A stretch of DNA of 64,000 bases from Saprospirales bacterium (GTDB taxonomy: Bacteria; Bacteroidota; Bacteroidia; Chitinophagales; Saprospiraceae). Position 1 is the first letter of the stretch, and the number at the start of each line of letters is the position of its first letter. The stretch spans positions 62,001-126,000 of the forward strand of contig PAAY01000004.1 of the NCBI GenBank assembly GCA_002698985.1, in the 5' to 3' direction. Made by a program: the position numbers and the translations under genes. Shown here one piece after another: positions 52,361-61,396 of this stretch. A model generated the notes under the pieces. It was given only the letters and a program-made list of their open reading frames with translations, was not told where the DNA came from and did not search any database.

Positions 52361-53476
52361 ATGAGAAAAACAAAGTTAGTGAAAGACCTCATTTACAAAA
52401 TTGCGCTCACCAGGATTCCGCTTGTTGGAGTCGTAACGGCCAAAGTCCTCGTCAGTTATTGCGGCGGTGTCAGGGAAGTATTCGAAGCCTCTGAAAAAGA
52501 ACTGAAAAAGATACCCGGCATTGGTGATCAGGTGGCCAAACAGGTGCGCCGGGAAGAACCACTGGTCGAAGCCGAACGGGAGTTGGCGTTTGTGGAGCAG
52601 AACGGCCTGCAGGTTCTTTTCTACCTCGATGCCGAATTTCCGCAGCGCCTGAAGCCACTTGCCGATGCCCCCATCCTGCTTTACTATAAAGGAACCGCCA
52701 ATCTCAACCAGCGAAAAGTGTTGGGTGTCATCGGCACCCGAACCCCTTCGCCACACGGGGTGGGCATTTGCGAAGAAATAATCAAAGGCCTGGCTCCCTA
52801 CCAGCCGCTCATCGTCAGTGGCCTGGCTTATGGCATCGATGTGACGGCCCACCGGGCAAGCCTGAAAGAAGGCCTTGAAACCGTTGCCGTATTGGGCCAC
52901 GGACTTCAGCAGGTATATCCTGCCCAGCACCGTTCAGTGGCCATGAAGATGATCAGCCAGGGCGGCCTGCTGACGGAGTTTACCAGCCAGGAGGGGCCTG
53001 CCAAGGAGCATTTCCCCATGCGCAACCGCATCGTTGCCGGCATGTGCGATGGCATCATCGTCGTCGAAACAGCGTTGCGCGGCGGCTCCATCATCACCGC
53101 TAAACAGGCCAATGGCTACGGCAGGGATGTCTTTGCCGTGCCCGGCAGGGTAAAAGACAAGTACTCGCAGGGCTGCAACATGATGATCAAAAAATCCTGG
53201 GCCCACCTGCTCGAAAGTGCCGACGATGTGGCTCGGGTCTTCGGTTGGAACCTCAAAGAAGGCGCTTCTGACAATGGCCAGCAGAAGCTCTTCGAAGAAC
53301 TGACAGAACCCGAAAAGAAGGTCATCGATCTCATCCATGAAGCCGAGGAAATAGGCATCGATCAGTTGAGTTACCGCTCCGAAATCGGCCCCGCCGAGTT
53401 GGCCTCCCTCCTGCTCGATTTGGAGTTCAAAGGCCTGGTGCGTTCCCTCCCCGGAAAACGCTATGTGCTCTCCTGA
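52361..53476 (+). CDS. dprA: DNA-processing protein DprA
   Basis: A 371-residue protein that loads RecA on incoming single-stranded DNA during natural transformation. A SAM-like helix-hairpin-helix N-terminus (ELKKIPGIGDQVAKQV) precedes the Rossmann core with VLGVIGTRTPSPHGV, IVSGLAYGIDVTAHRASL, EHFPMRNRIVAGMCDGIIVVE and DVFAVPGR, and a winged helix (DprA_WH) closes the protein. The ATG at 52361 is preferred; an in-frame ATG at 52274 would add 29 residues without family similarity. Single gene, divergent from the SH3 protein. Confidence 0.95.
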   Translation: MRKTKLVKDLIYKIALTRIPLVGVVTAKVLVSYCGGVREVFEASEKELKKIPGIGDQVAKQVRREEPLVEAERELAFVEQNGLQVLFYLDAEFPQRLKPLADAPILLYYKGTANLNQRKVLGVIGTRTPSPHGVGICEEIIKGLAPYQPLIVSGLAYGIDVTAHRASLKEGLETVAVLGHGLQQVYPAQHRSVAMKMISQGGLLTEFTSQEGPAKEHFPMRNRIVAGMCDGIIVVETALRGGSIITAKQANGYGRDVFAVPGRVKDKYSQGCNMMIKKSWAHLLESADDVARVFGWNLKEGASDNGQQKLFEELTEPEKKVIDLIHEAEEIGIDQLSYRSEIGPAELASLLLDLEFKGLVRSLPGKRYVLS

Positions 53477-53526
53477 ATTCAGTGCACCCGGTTGGTTTTC
53501 AGGATTCCCTTCGGTAAACTTGCCGG

Positions 53527-55107
53527 ATGCAACACGATTATGACTACATCATCATTGGCAGTGGATTCGGAGGTTCTGTAAGCGCGCTGCGGCTTTCGGA
53601 AAAGGGCTACAAAGTGCTGGTACTGGAAAAGGGCAAGTGGTACCGGGCCGAAGATTTTCCGAAGACCAACTGGAATCTGCGGCGCTGGCTTTGGCTGCCG
53701 GCCTTGCGATGGTTTGGCATCATGAAGCTGACCTTCTTCCGGCATGTCACCATCCTTTCCGGAACGGGGGTAGGAGGTGGTTCACTGGTCTATGCAAACA
53801 CCCTCCCCCGGCCCAAAGCTGCTTTTTTCAAAACCGGAAGCTGGGCCGGGCTGACCGACTGGGAGCAGGAATTGGAGCCGTACTACCAGACTGCTGAGCG
53901 AATGTTGGGAGCAGCCAAAAACCCGCATCCCGGTCCTGCCGACAAAGCATTGGAGGAACTTGCCGCTCAACTGGGCAGACAAAAGAAATACTCCCACACC
54001 CGTGTTGGGGTTTTCTTCGGCCCTCCGGGCCAAACCGTGGACGATCCCTACTTCGATGGCAAAGGGCCACGACGTGCCGGCTGCATTTTCTGCGGCAGTT
54101 GCATGACGGGCTGCCGTCACAATGCCAAAAACTCCCTGGATAAAAACTACCTGCACCTGGCCATGCTCCAGGGTGCGGAAGTCAAAGCCGAACAGGAGGT
54201 ATTCGATGTACGCCCACTGGACGGGGCTGATGGCAGCACAGGGTATGAAGTGCATTTCCGGAAAAGCACCGCCTGGTTTTTTCCGAAGAAAAACAAACTG
54301 ACCTGCAAAGGCCTTGTGTTTGCCGGTGGTGTGCTGGGCACGGTTCCGCTTTTACTTCGCCTGCGGCAACATTCACTTCCGCGCCTGTCGGCAAGGCTTG
54401 GGCACGATGTGAGAACCAATAACGAAAGCCTGCTGCCCGTCACCAGCCTGGATAAATCGGTGGATTACTCGGAAGGGGTGGCCATAGGCTCCATTCTGCA
54501 AACGGACGAACACAGCCACCTGGAACCGGTGCGATACGGCAAAGGCTCCGGTTTCTGGCGCTTCAGCCTGCTGCCCCTGGTCAGCGGCGGTGCTTTCTGG
54601 CAGCGAATGAAAGACCTGCTCCGGATCCTGGTCAAAGATGCTTCACGCATCGCCCGGGTGCTCACCGTTGGCGACTGGGCCCGCCATACGCCCATCCTGC
54701 TCTTCATGCAACATCTTGACAGCACCCTTCAACTGCGTCTTACCAAATTGGGCCGGGTGAACACCAGCCTGGGCCAGGGGCCTGCTCCCACACCTTTCAT
54801 TCCGCAAGCAGTTTCACTGGCTAAAGGCTATGCCCAAAAAGTGAAAGGCTACCCCATGTCCTTTTTTCTGGAACCGCTGGCCGGGATCTCCTCAACTGCT
54901 CACATCCTCGGCGGCGCCGTCATGGGCGATTCAGCAGAAACCGGTGTCATTGACAAAAACAACAAGGTGTTCGGTTACCAAAACATGTACATCTGCGACG
55001 GCTCCATGATCTCCGCCAACCCGGGTGTCAATCCCTCCCTAACCATTACGGCCATCAGTGAAAGGGCGATGGCGAAGGTGGAGGATGCAAAAGCGGCTGG
55101 CGTTTGA
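53527..55107 (+). CDS. GMC oxidoreductase, cholesterol-oxidase-like
   Basis: A 526-residue flavoprotein with FAD motif YIIIGSGFGGSVSALRLSEKG (8-28), a typical cholesterol-oxidase-type covering region SGTGVGGGSLVYANTL, and the C-terminal HILGGAVMGDSAETGVID...CDGSMISANPGVNPSLTITAISERAM. A cysteine cluster CIFCGSCMTGC around residues 181-191 is present, as in the bacterial GMC branch lacking a secreted signal. It oxidises an alcohol or sterol-like lipid; substrate unknown. Starts 50 bases after dprA. Confidence 0.9.
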   Translation: MQHDYDYIIIGSGFGGSVSALRLSEKGYKVLVLEKGKWYRAEDFPKTNWNLRRWLWLPALRWFGIMKLTFFRHVTILSGTGVGGGSLVYANTLPRPKAAFFKTGSWAGLTDWEQELEPYYQTAERMLGAAKNPHPGPADKALEELAAQLGRQKKYSHTRVGVFFGPPGQTVDDPYFDGKGPRRAGCIFCGSCMTGCRHNAKNSLDKNYLHLAMLQGAEVKAEQEVFDVRPLDGADGSTGYEVHFRKSTAWFFPKKNKLTCKGLVFAGGVLGTVPLLLRLRQHSLPRLSARLGHDVRTNNESLLPVTSLDKSVDYSEGVAIGSILQTDEHSHLEPVRYGKGSGFWRFSLLPLVSGGAFWQRMKDLLRILVKDASRIARVLTVGDWARHTPILLFMQHLDSTLQLRLTKLGRVNTSLGQGPAPTPFIPQAVSLAKGYAQKVKGYPMSFFLEPLAGISSTAHILGGAVMGDSAETGVIDKNNKVFGYQNMYICDGSMISANPGVNPSLTITAISERAMAKVEDAKAAGV

Positions 55108-55128
55108 GGGGAATGTTTGGTAGATTTG
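55102..55128 (+). promoter_or_regulatory. Candidate promoter of the RhuM/Fic gene
   Basis: TTTG (55102-55105), 15-base spacer, TAGATTTG (55121-55128), ending 40 bases before the ATG. The -33 box overlaps the end of the GMC gene. Confidence 0.4.
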
Positions 55129-55168
55129 GGAGGGATTTAAGTACAATAAATTGAACCATCGAATACAA

Positions 55169-56149
55169 ATGAAAAAAGGAGAAATAGAAATTTACAGAAG
55201 TGAAGACGGTACAGAGATTCAGGTAAAGCTGGAGAATGATACTGTGTGGCTTAATCAGGAACAAATGAGCACCCTATTCGAAAGGGATCGTACAGTTATT
55301 GGACGGCATATTCGAAATATTTTCAAGGAAGGTGAACTTGATGAAAATATGGTATGTGCAAATTTTGCACACACCACTGCACATGGAGCAATCAAAGGTA
55401 AATCTCAAACCAAATTCGTAACACATTACAATCTCGATGTTATAATTTCTGTAGGATACCGGGTAAAATCAATAAGAGGCACCCAATTCCGCATCTGGGC
55501 CACCCAGCGCCTGAAAGACTACCTGGTGCAGGGTTATGCTATCAACGAAAAAAGACTGGCTCAGAAAGAAATGGAGGTGCTTCATCTCAAAACCGGAATC
55601 CAGATTCTTAGCCGGGCCATTGAACAAAAGGCAGGAGAGGAAGGCTATGAGTGGCTGCTCCAATACGCCAAAGGCCTTGAACTGCTGGACGATTACGACC
55701 ACGAAAAATTGGATCAGCAGGGAATCACAAAAAAGGAAGCCCATTACCCCAGCCGGCAGGAGTATCAGGAGTTGATAGATCAGATGAAGGCTGATTTTGA
55801 TTCGGCGGTATTTGGGCTCGAAAAAGACCAGGGATTTGAGAGCGCAATAGCCCAAATAGCGCAGGGCTTTGGCGGGCAAGACCTCTATCCAACATTGGAA
55901 GAAAAAGCCGCCATGCTGTTGTACCTCATTACGAAGAATCACGCTTTTGCAGATGGCAACAAACGAATTGCCGCAGCTTGCTTCCTGTTGTTTTTGGAAC
56001 AAAATGACATGCTGACCAATTCCAAGGGAGAACCCATCATCAGCAATGAGGCTTTGGCAGGGCTTACACTATTCGTCGCTGCCAGTAAGCCAGAGGAGAT
56101 GGAAACGGTAAAAAGACTGATCGTCAGTGTGCTGAACCGTAATCAGTAA
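55169..56149 (+). CDS. RhuM family protein fused to a Fic/Doc domain
   Basis: A 326-residue fusion known as virulence protein RhuM/Fic/DOC. The RhuM part (about 1-130) has DDGTEIQV-like SEDGTEIQVKLENDTVWLNQ and VKSIRGTQFRIWATQRLKDYLVQGYAINEKRL. The C-terminal Fic part has HAFADGNKRIAA beginning at H258. The K in place of the usual G after N resembles Doc, which phosphorylates rather than AMPylates; this is inference from one position. ATG at 55169 is used; a TTG six codons upstream is in frame. The first 310 bases are AT-rich while the rest is as GC-rich as its neighbours. No antitoxin gene is adjacent. Confidence 0.88.
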   Translation: MKKGEIEIYRSEDGTEIQVKLENDTVWLNQEQMSTLFERDRTVIGRHIRNIFKEGELDENMVCANFAHTTAHGAIKGKSQTKFVTHYNLDVIISVGYRVKSIRGTQFRIWATQRLKDYLVQGYAINEKRLAQKEMEVLHLKTGIQILSRAIEQKAGEEGYEWLLQYAKGLELLDDYDHEKLDQQGITKKEAHYPSRQEYQELIDQMKADFDSAVFGLEKDQGFESAIAQIAQGFGGQDLYPTLEEKAAMLLYLITKNHAFADGNKRIAAACFLLFLEQNDMLTNSKGEPIISNEALAGLTLFVAASKPEEMETVKRLIVSVLNRNQ

Positions 56150-56198
56150 AGGTAGATTTCGGTCGGGAGATTTAGGTTAGTGATTATCTCCTCCCCCC

Positions 56199-57341
56199 TC
56201 AATCCACAATCATTTTTTCCCTGTCCAGATCCTGCTGCAGAATGTTGGCTGGGAGTTCCCGGTATTCGTATTCCTGGTTCCGCAACTGCGGGGTGAATCC
56301 GGCTTCCCGGATGGCTTCCTGAATGCCCTCGGCGGTGAAGCGGAAGCGGGCACCAGCTGCTGATACCACATTTTCTTCGATCATGATGGAGCCGAAGTCG
56401 TTGGCGCCGGCGTGGAGGCAGAGTTGGCCTACCTGTTTACCGACGGTGAGCCAGGAGGCCTGTACGTTGATGACATTGGGCAGCATGATCCGGCTCATGG
56501 CGATCATGCGAATGTACTCATCACCGGTGCAGGTGTTGCGGGCTCTTTTGAGTTTGCGAAGGATGGTGTCGTAGTCCTGAAATGGCCAGGGGATGAAGGC
56601 CAGGAAGCCTTTGGCGCCCTCCGGTTTTTCACTTTGCACCTGGCGGATCTTCACCAGGTGTTCCATGCGCTCCAGGTTGGTTTCTATGTGGCCGAACATC
56701 ATGGTGGCTGAGGTGGTGAGTCCCAGTTTGTGGGCGGCCCGCATCACATCCAGCCATTCATCGGCGCCGCATTTGCCGGCAGAGATGAGGCGGCGCACCC
56801 GGTCGTCGAGGATTTCGGCGCCTGCACCTGGCAAGCTGTCGAGGCCGGATTCTTTGAGCGCTTTGAGCACTTCGTAATGGGTGCTCTGCTCCAGCTTGGT
56901 GATGTGGGCAATTTCAGGGGGACCCAGTGCATGAAGCTTGAGGTTGGGGTACCATTCTTTCAATTGCCGGAAGAGCTTCGTGTAATAATCGAGGCCGAGC
57001 TCAGGGTGGTGGCCGCCCTGCAGCAAGAGTTGCTCTCCTCCCAGTGCAAAAGTCTCTTCGATCTTTTGGCAGTACTGCTCCAGGGTGGTTACGTAGCTCT
57101 CTTCATGGCCGGGCCGGCGAAAGAAGTTGCAGAACTTGCAGTTGGCGATGCAAACATTGGTGGTATTGGCATTGCGGTCAATGATCCAGGTGACCACATT
57201 TCCCGGCACATGGTGTTGCCGGAGGCGATTGCCAACAAACATGAGCTCTGCCGTGGCGGCATTCTCGAAGAGGAAAACGCCTTCTTCTGCCGTGAGGTCT
57301 TCCAGGTTGAGGGCTTTCTGAAGCAGGTCGTCGATACGCAT
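56199..57341 (-). CDS. mqnC: Dehypoxanthine futalosine cyclase MqnC
   Basis: A 380-residue radical SAM enzyme of the futalosine menaquinone pathway, converting dehypoxanthine futalosine to its cyclic form. The 4Fe-4S cysteines are C64, C68, C71 (NVCIANCKFCNFF). MqnC rather than MqnE is indicated by LLQGGHHPELGLDYYT, GLDSLPGAGAEIL, FIPWPFQDYDT and ASWLTVGKQVGQLCLHAGANDFGSIMIEENVV. The -7 box TACCTTTG lies on the minus strand at 57371-57364. A hairpin GGGAGAT/ATCTCC (56166-56199 region) separates it from the convergent RhuM/Fic gene. Confidence 0.94.
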   Translation of the reverse strand: MRIDDLLQKALNLEDLTAEEGVFLFENAATAELMFVGNRLRQHHVPGNVVTWIIDRNANTTNVCIANCKFCNFFRRPGHEESYVTTLEQYCQKIEETFALGGEQLLLQGGHHPELGLDYYTKLFRQLKEWYPNLKLHALGPPEIAHITKLEQSTHYEVLKALKESGLDSLPGAGAEILDDRVRRLISAGKCGADEWLDVMRAAHKLGLTTSATMMFGHIETNLERMEHLVKIRQVQSEKPEGAKGFLAFIPWPFQDYDTILRKLKRARNTCTGDEYIRMIAMSRIMLPNVINVQASWLTVGKQVGQLCLHAGANDFGSIMIEENVVSAAGARFRFTAEGIQEAIREAGFTPQLRNQEYEYRELPANILQQDLDREKMIVD

Positions 57342-57488
57342 AACAGTTGGTTTGATTGAGGGGCAAAGGTAGGTATGTTCCCGTTATTCACAGGATGTGC
57401 GAAAGCAGCGGTTTTGGCTACCTTAGCGCCTCGTAAGTGGATGTACCTAACATCGCTTTTTGAAACCGGTTCTAACCAATCGACCATT

Positions 57489-59030
57489 ATGGATAAAAAA
57501 CTCGAACTCCTTCAGAAAAAGATTGCGGAAGCTCAACTGGGCGGCGGCGCTGACCGCATCGCCAAAGAACACAAAAAGGGCAAATTGACCGCCCGGGAAC
57601 GCATCCACTTCTTATTGGACGAAGGTTCTTTTGAAGAGATAGGCATGTTCGTGACCCACCGTTGCAATGACTTCGGAATGGAAAAGCAAAAGGTGCTGGG
57701 AGATGGTGTGGTGACCGGTTATGGAACCATCGATGGCCGGCTGGTCTATGTGTTTGCGCAGGATTTCACTGTTTTCGGTGGATCCTTGTCGGAAACCCAT
57801 GCCGAGAAAATTTGCAAGATCATGGACCTGGCCATGCGCAACGGCGCCCCGGTCATTGGCCTCAACGATTCCGGCGGTGCCCGCATACAGGAAGGGGTTA
57901 GCTCACTGGGTGGCTATGCCGACATCTTTTACCGGAACGTGCGTTCCAGCGGCGTCATCCCGCAGATTTCTGCCATCATGGGGCCATGTGCGGGAGGTGC
58001 GGTTTACAGCCCTGCCATGACCGATTTTACCATCATGGTGGAGCATACCAGCTACATGTTCGTGACGGGTCCCAACGTGGTGAAAACCGTGACAAACGAG
58101 GAAGTGACATCTGAAGAACTGGGTGGTGCGCATACCCACGCCACCAAATCGGGCGTGACCCACCTGACCGCCGCCAACGATATCGACTGCATTGCGAAGC
58201 TCAAAAAGCTGCTGTCTTACCTGCCTCAGAATTGCGAAGAAAAGCCCGCCAAACTGCCCTACGAACCCGGTGATGAATTCCGGGATCAACTGACCGACCT
58301 CATTCCCGAAAGCGCACAGCAACCCTATGACATGCGGGAGGTGATCCGTGGCATCGTTGACGAAGACAGCTTTTTTGAAATTCACGAGGACTGGGCCGAG
58401 AACATCGTGGTCGGTTTTGCCCGGCTGGCCGGGCGAAGTATAGGCATCGTGGGCAACCAGCCCATGACACTGGCCGGGGTGCTGGATGTGAATTCATCCC
58501 GCAAAGGCGCCCGTTTCGTGCGCTTTTGCGACAGCTTCAACATTCCGCTGCTGGTGTTGGAGGATGTGCCCGGCTTTCTGCCCGGCACCGATCAGGAATG
58601 GAACGGCATCATCAGCAACGGAGCCAAGCTCCTCTACGCCTTCAGCGAGGCCACAGTGCCCCGGGTGACGGTGATTACCCGGAAAGCTTATGGTGGCGCT
58701 TACGACGTGATGAATTCCAAACACATCGGCGCTGATATGAATTTTGCCTGGCCCACGGCCGAAATTGCCGTGATGGGGGCCAAAGGTGCTTCAGGAATTA
58801 TTTTCCGGAAAGAAATTCAGGCTGCCGAAGATCCGCAGGCACTGTTGGCCCAAAAAGAACAGGAATACCAGGAAACCTTTGCCAACCCCTACCGTGCTGC
58901 CCAGCGGGGATTCATCGATGAGGTGATCCACCCCAGGGAAACCCGCCGCAAACTGATCAAAGCTTTTGCCATGCTGGAAAACAAGGTGGACAGTTTGCCG
59001 AAGAAAAAGCACGGGAATATTCCGTTGTGA
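57489..59030 (+). CDS. pccB: Acyl-CoA carboxylase beta subunit (propionyl-CoA type)
   Basis: A 513-residue biotin-dependent carboxyltransferase that moves carboxyl from biotin to an acyl-CoA, most often propionyl-CoA. N- and C-terminal crotonase halves are visible, with the oxyanion sites [15 protein letters not shown] and [17 protein letters not shown]. Opening [31 protein letters not shown] is characteristic. The ATG at 57489 (MDKKLELL) gives the family's usual length; an upstream start at 57375 lies before a poorly conserved segment. The alpha (biotin) subunit gene is not nearby. Confidence 0.94.
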   Translation: MDKKLELLQKKIAEAQLGGGADRIAKEHKKGKLTARERIHFLLDEGSFEEIGMFVTHRCNDFGMEKQKVLGDGVVTGYGTIDGRLVYVFAQDFTVFGGSLSETHAEKICKIMDLAMRNGAPVIGLNDSGGARIQEGVSSLGGYADIFYRNVRSSGVIPQISAIMGPCAGGAVYSPAMTDFTIMVEHTSYMFVTGPNVVKTVTNEEVTSEELGGAHTHATKSGVTHLTAANDIDCIAKLKKLLSYLPQNCEEKPAKLPYEPGDEFRDQLTDLIPESAQQPYDMREVIRGIVDEDSFFEIHEDWAENIVVGFARLAGRSIGIVGNQPMTLAGVLDVNSSRKGARFVRFCDSFNIPLLVLEDVPGFLPGTDQEWNGIISNGAKLLYAFSEATVPRVTVITRKAYGGAYDVMNSKHIGADMNFAWPTAEIAVMGAKGASGIIFRKEIQAAEDPQALLAQKEQEYQETFANPYRAAQRGFIDEVIHPRETRRKLIKAFAMLENKVDSLPKKKHGNIPL

Positions 59031-59163
59031 GGAGAGTGGAATAGTTGGGCATGTTGCGATCAAACCACAATTGATATATTTGAGGTTAAACGTTTCGTAA
59101 GTTGAGTGCCAGTTGATAGTAGTAAGCAAAAGAGTCATTAGAAAGCATTGGGGCCTTTAACTT

Positions 59164-59211
59164 TGATTAAATTTTAATCATCGCCTGGCTTACTTGGTTG
59201 GTGTATATTTG
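59164..59211 (+). promoter_or_regulatory. Palindrome plus -7 box upstream of the Fic gene
   Basis: TGATTAA (59164-59170) and TTAATCA (59174-59180) form a palindrome with a 3-base centre, 24 bases before TATATTTG (59204-59211), a TAnnTTTG match 33 bases before the ATG. The palindrome would cover the -33 region, so it is a candidate operator. The remainder of the 214-base gap 59031-59244 shows nothing else. Confidence 0.45.
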
Positions 59212-59244
59212 AATAAGAAGCGTTTTTGATAATTTATCATTTTC

Positions 59245-60318
59245 ATGGCCTTTCAACCAGACATTCCCTACAATGATTTGCCGTTGTTACCTCCTGATAA
59301 GGCCAATTGGGAGACGCTGGCTGTTTATAAAAATCTGGCAGAAGCCAGGGCTGCCATGGCAGAGTTAAAGGGAAGAATGCCAATCATTCCCAATCCTTTA
59401 ATGCTCATCAATACCCTTGTCCTGCAGGAAGCGAAGGAGTCCTCCTCGATTGAGAACATTTTTACTTCGTCGGATAAACTTTATAAGGCTTTTGCTTCAT
59501 CCACGATGGATGCCGATCCGCAAACCAAAGAGGTTTTACGTTACAGGGTAGCTTTGTATGAAGGCTGGCAACAACAACAAAACAATGGGATTGACCTTTC
59601 ACTTATAGAAAATGTATATCGAAAGATTAAAGACAAGAATGATGGAATTAGGGATTCTGAGGTTTACCTTGGTAATCGATATAAAGTGGTGTACACTCCA
59701 CCTTGTTGCTATGAAATCCTCAATGAGAAATTGAAGAACTGGGTGGAATTTGCCAAGGCTAATGATGATATAGATCCGCTTATCAAAATGGCTATATTAC
59801 ATTACCAATTTGAAGCAATACACCCTTTTACTGATGGTAACGGACGTACAGGTCGCGTGCTGAATGTGCTTTATCTGACGCAAGCAGGGCTTATTGATAA
59901 ACCCGTGCTTTATCTGTCCAAATTTATCAATGCTTTTAAGGCAGATTATTATCGTTTATTACTTGGGGTTACTGAAAGCAGTGATTGGGAAGCTTGGGTG
60001 ATATACATGCTTAAGGCTGTCAAAGCTACAGCAGAAGAAACCTTGAAAAAGCTCAATCAGATATTTGAGCTTCTTCATAATACTATTGAGAAAGTTAGAA
60101 CCGAGGCTGGAGATATTTACAGCAGAGAATTGGTGGACATGCTATTTGTACAACCTTACTGTAAAATCAGTTTCCTGGTCAATGGAGGCATAGCTTCCAG
60201 AAACACGGCCAGTAAGTATCTTAACAGATTGGTAGACCTTGGGATTTTAGAGCTGGAGAAAGTAGGTAATGAATCTCTTTACCTGAACAGGCAACTTTAT
60301 GATCTATTAAGTGAATAA
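59245..60318 (+). CDS. Fic family protein with inhibitory motif and winged helix
   Basis: A 357-residue Fic protein. The N-terminal helix carries an SxxxE(N) inhibitory motif, S66-SSI-E70-N71, which would block ATP in the active site (class II layout). The catalytic motif HPFTDGNGRTGR spans 193-204 and is complete, so AMP transfer is likely. A C-terminal winged-helix part (about 300-357, NGGIASRNTASKYLNRLVDLGILELEKVG) suggests DNA binding or self-regulation. The gene is clearly AT-richer than its neighbours. It stands alone; transfer is probable. Confidence 0.93.
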   Translation: MAFQPDIPYNDLPLLPPDKANWETLAVYKNLAEARAAMAELKGRMPIIPNPLMLINTLVLQEAKESSSIENIFTSSDKLYKAFASSTMDADPQTKEVLRYRVALYEGWQQQQNNGIDLSLIENVYRKIKDKNDGIRDSEVYLGNRYKVVYTPPCCYEILNEKLKNWVEFAKANDDIDPLIKMAILHYQFEAIHPFTDGNGRTGRVLNVLYLTQAGLIDKPVLYLSKFINAFKADYYRLLLGVTESSDWEAWVIYMLKAVKATAEETLKKLNQIFELLHNTIEKVRTEAGDIYSRELVDMLFVQPYCKISFLVNGGIASRNTASKYLNRLVDLGILELEKVGNESLYLNRQLYDLLSE

Positions 60319-60453
60319 CAAGCGCTGCACAATAGGATGAAGGAAGTGTGCACTCCTATTTGCCAATGCACAGTTCTTGTGCAAAGAATTAGATCAGTGC
60401 ACAAAATGAGTAGATTTTTGTGCGCTTACTGGATCTGTATTAAGTTTTCTTGA
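60319..60453. repeat. Cluster of GTGCAC/TGCACA half-sites between convergent genes
   Basis: Within about 105 bases lie CTGCACAA (60325), GTGTGCAC (60346), TGCACA (60368), TTGTGCA (60378), GTGCACAAAA (60398) and TTTTGTGCGC (60417). Paired arms include TGCACA-GTTCT-TGTGCA and GTGCACAAAA/TTTTGTGCGC. AATAGG/CCTATT (60331, 60355) adds another stem. The region lies between the Fic gene stop and the psuG stop, with no gene in it. Confidence 0.65.
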
Positions 60454-61365
60454 TTACCTCCCACTATACCCCACAGCCACCCTGGCTGCCAGCCGGGCGT
60501 TGTTGAGGGCCAGCTCAACGTTGGCTCGAAGGCTTTCACCTCCGGTTAGTTCCTTTATTCGTCGCAATAGAAACGGGGTGATTTCCTTTCCCCGCAGTTT
60601 TTGGCGCTGGGCTTCATCCAGTGCCTTTTCCGTCGCTTGCGCAATGGTGGAGTAGGCGGGCTCCTTACCTGCGGGAATTGGATTGGCAACCACCACCCCG
60701 CCTTTCAGTCCGCCATTCCATTTTGTATGTATGAATTGGGCCACTTCATCGGGGCTGTCCAGCCGGCAGTCAACACCGTAGCCAGAGGAGCGGGTGTAAA
60801 AGGCCGGAAATTCATCTGTTTGAAATCCAACCACTGGCACACCGAGGGTTTCAAGGTATTCAAGGGTGAGGCCTATGTCGAGGATGGATTTGGCACCTGC
60901 ACAGACCACGGCCACGTTGGTGCGGGCCAGTTCCTGCAGGTCGGCTGATATATCGAAAGTCTCCGAAGCTCCCCGGTGGACGCCACCGATGCCACCCGTT
61001 GCGAAGATGGAAATGCCGGCTTTTTCTGCGATGAGCATGGTGGCCGCCACGGTGGTGGCACCGGGCAGTTTCTTCATCAGTAGCCAGGGCAGGTCGCGCC
61101 GGCTGGCTTTGGCGATCTTGTTTTCTGGTTTGCCAAGCCATTCCAGTTCGTCCGGGCTTAGGCCGGCTTTCATTTTACCGTTGATGATGGCGATGGTGGC
61201 CGGAATTGCCCCTTCTTCCCGGATGGCCTGCTCCAGGGCCCGGCCTGTGGCTACATTGTCCGGATAGGGCATGCCGTGGGAAATGATGGTGCTCTCAAGC
61301 GCCACAACAGGATTTCCTTGATGCAATGCCGAAGCTACTTCCGGGGCGATGTCGAGATACTGCAT
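60454..61365 (-). CDS. psuG: Pseudouridine-5'-phosphate glycosidase
   Basis: A 303-residue enzyme cleaving pseudouridine 5'-phosphate to uracil and ribose 5-phosphate. Conserved blocks are VVALESTIISHGMPYPDN, SRRDLPWLLMKKLPGATTVAATM, FATGGIGGVHRGAS, VVCAGAKSILDIGLTLEYLETLGVPVVGF and GVVVANPIPAGKEP. The ATG at 61365 gives the usual length; a longer frame to 61554 covers the end of the next gene's coding region. No pseudouridine kinase (psuK) is adjacent. Confidence 0.94.
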   Translation of the reverse strand: MQYLDIAPEVASALHQGNPVVALESTIISHGMPYPDNVATGRALEQAIREEGAIPATIAIINGKMKAGLSPDELEWLGKPENKIAKASRRDLPWLLMKKLPGATTVAATMLIAEKAGISIFATGGIGGVHRGASETFDISADLQELARTNVAVVCAGAKSILDIGLTLEYLETLGVPVVGFQTDEFPAFYTRSSGYGVDCRLDSPDEVAQFIHTKWNGGLKGGVVVANPIPAGKEPAYSTIAQATEKALDEAQRQKLRGKEITPFLLRRIKELTGGESLRANVELALNNARLAARVAVGYSGR

Positions 61366-61396
61366 TCGTGTTTTAGCCGGAAAGATAGGAAGCCGA

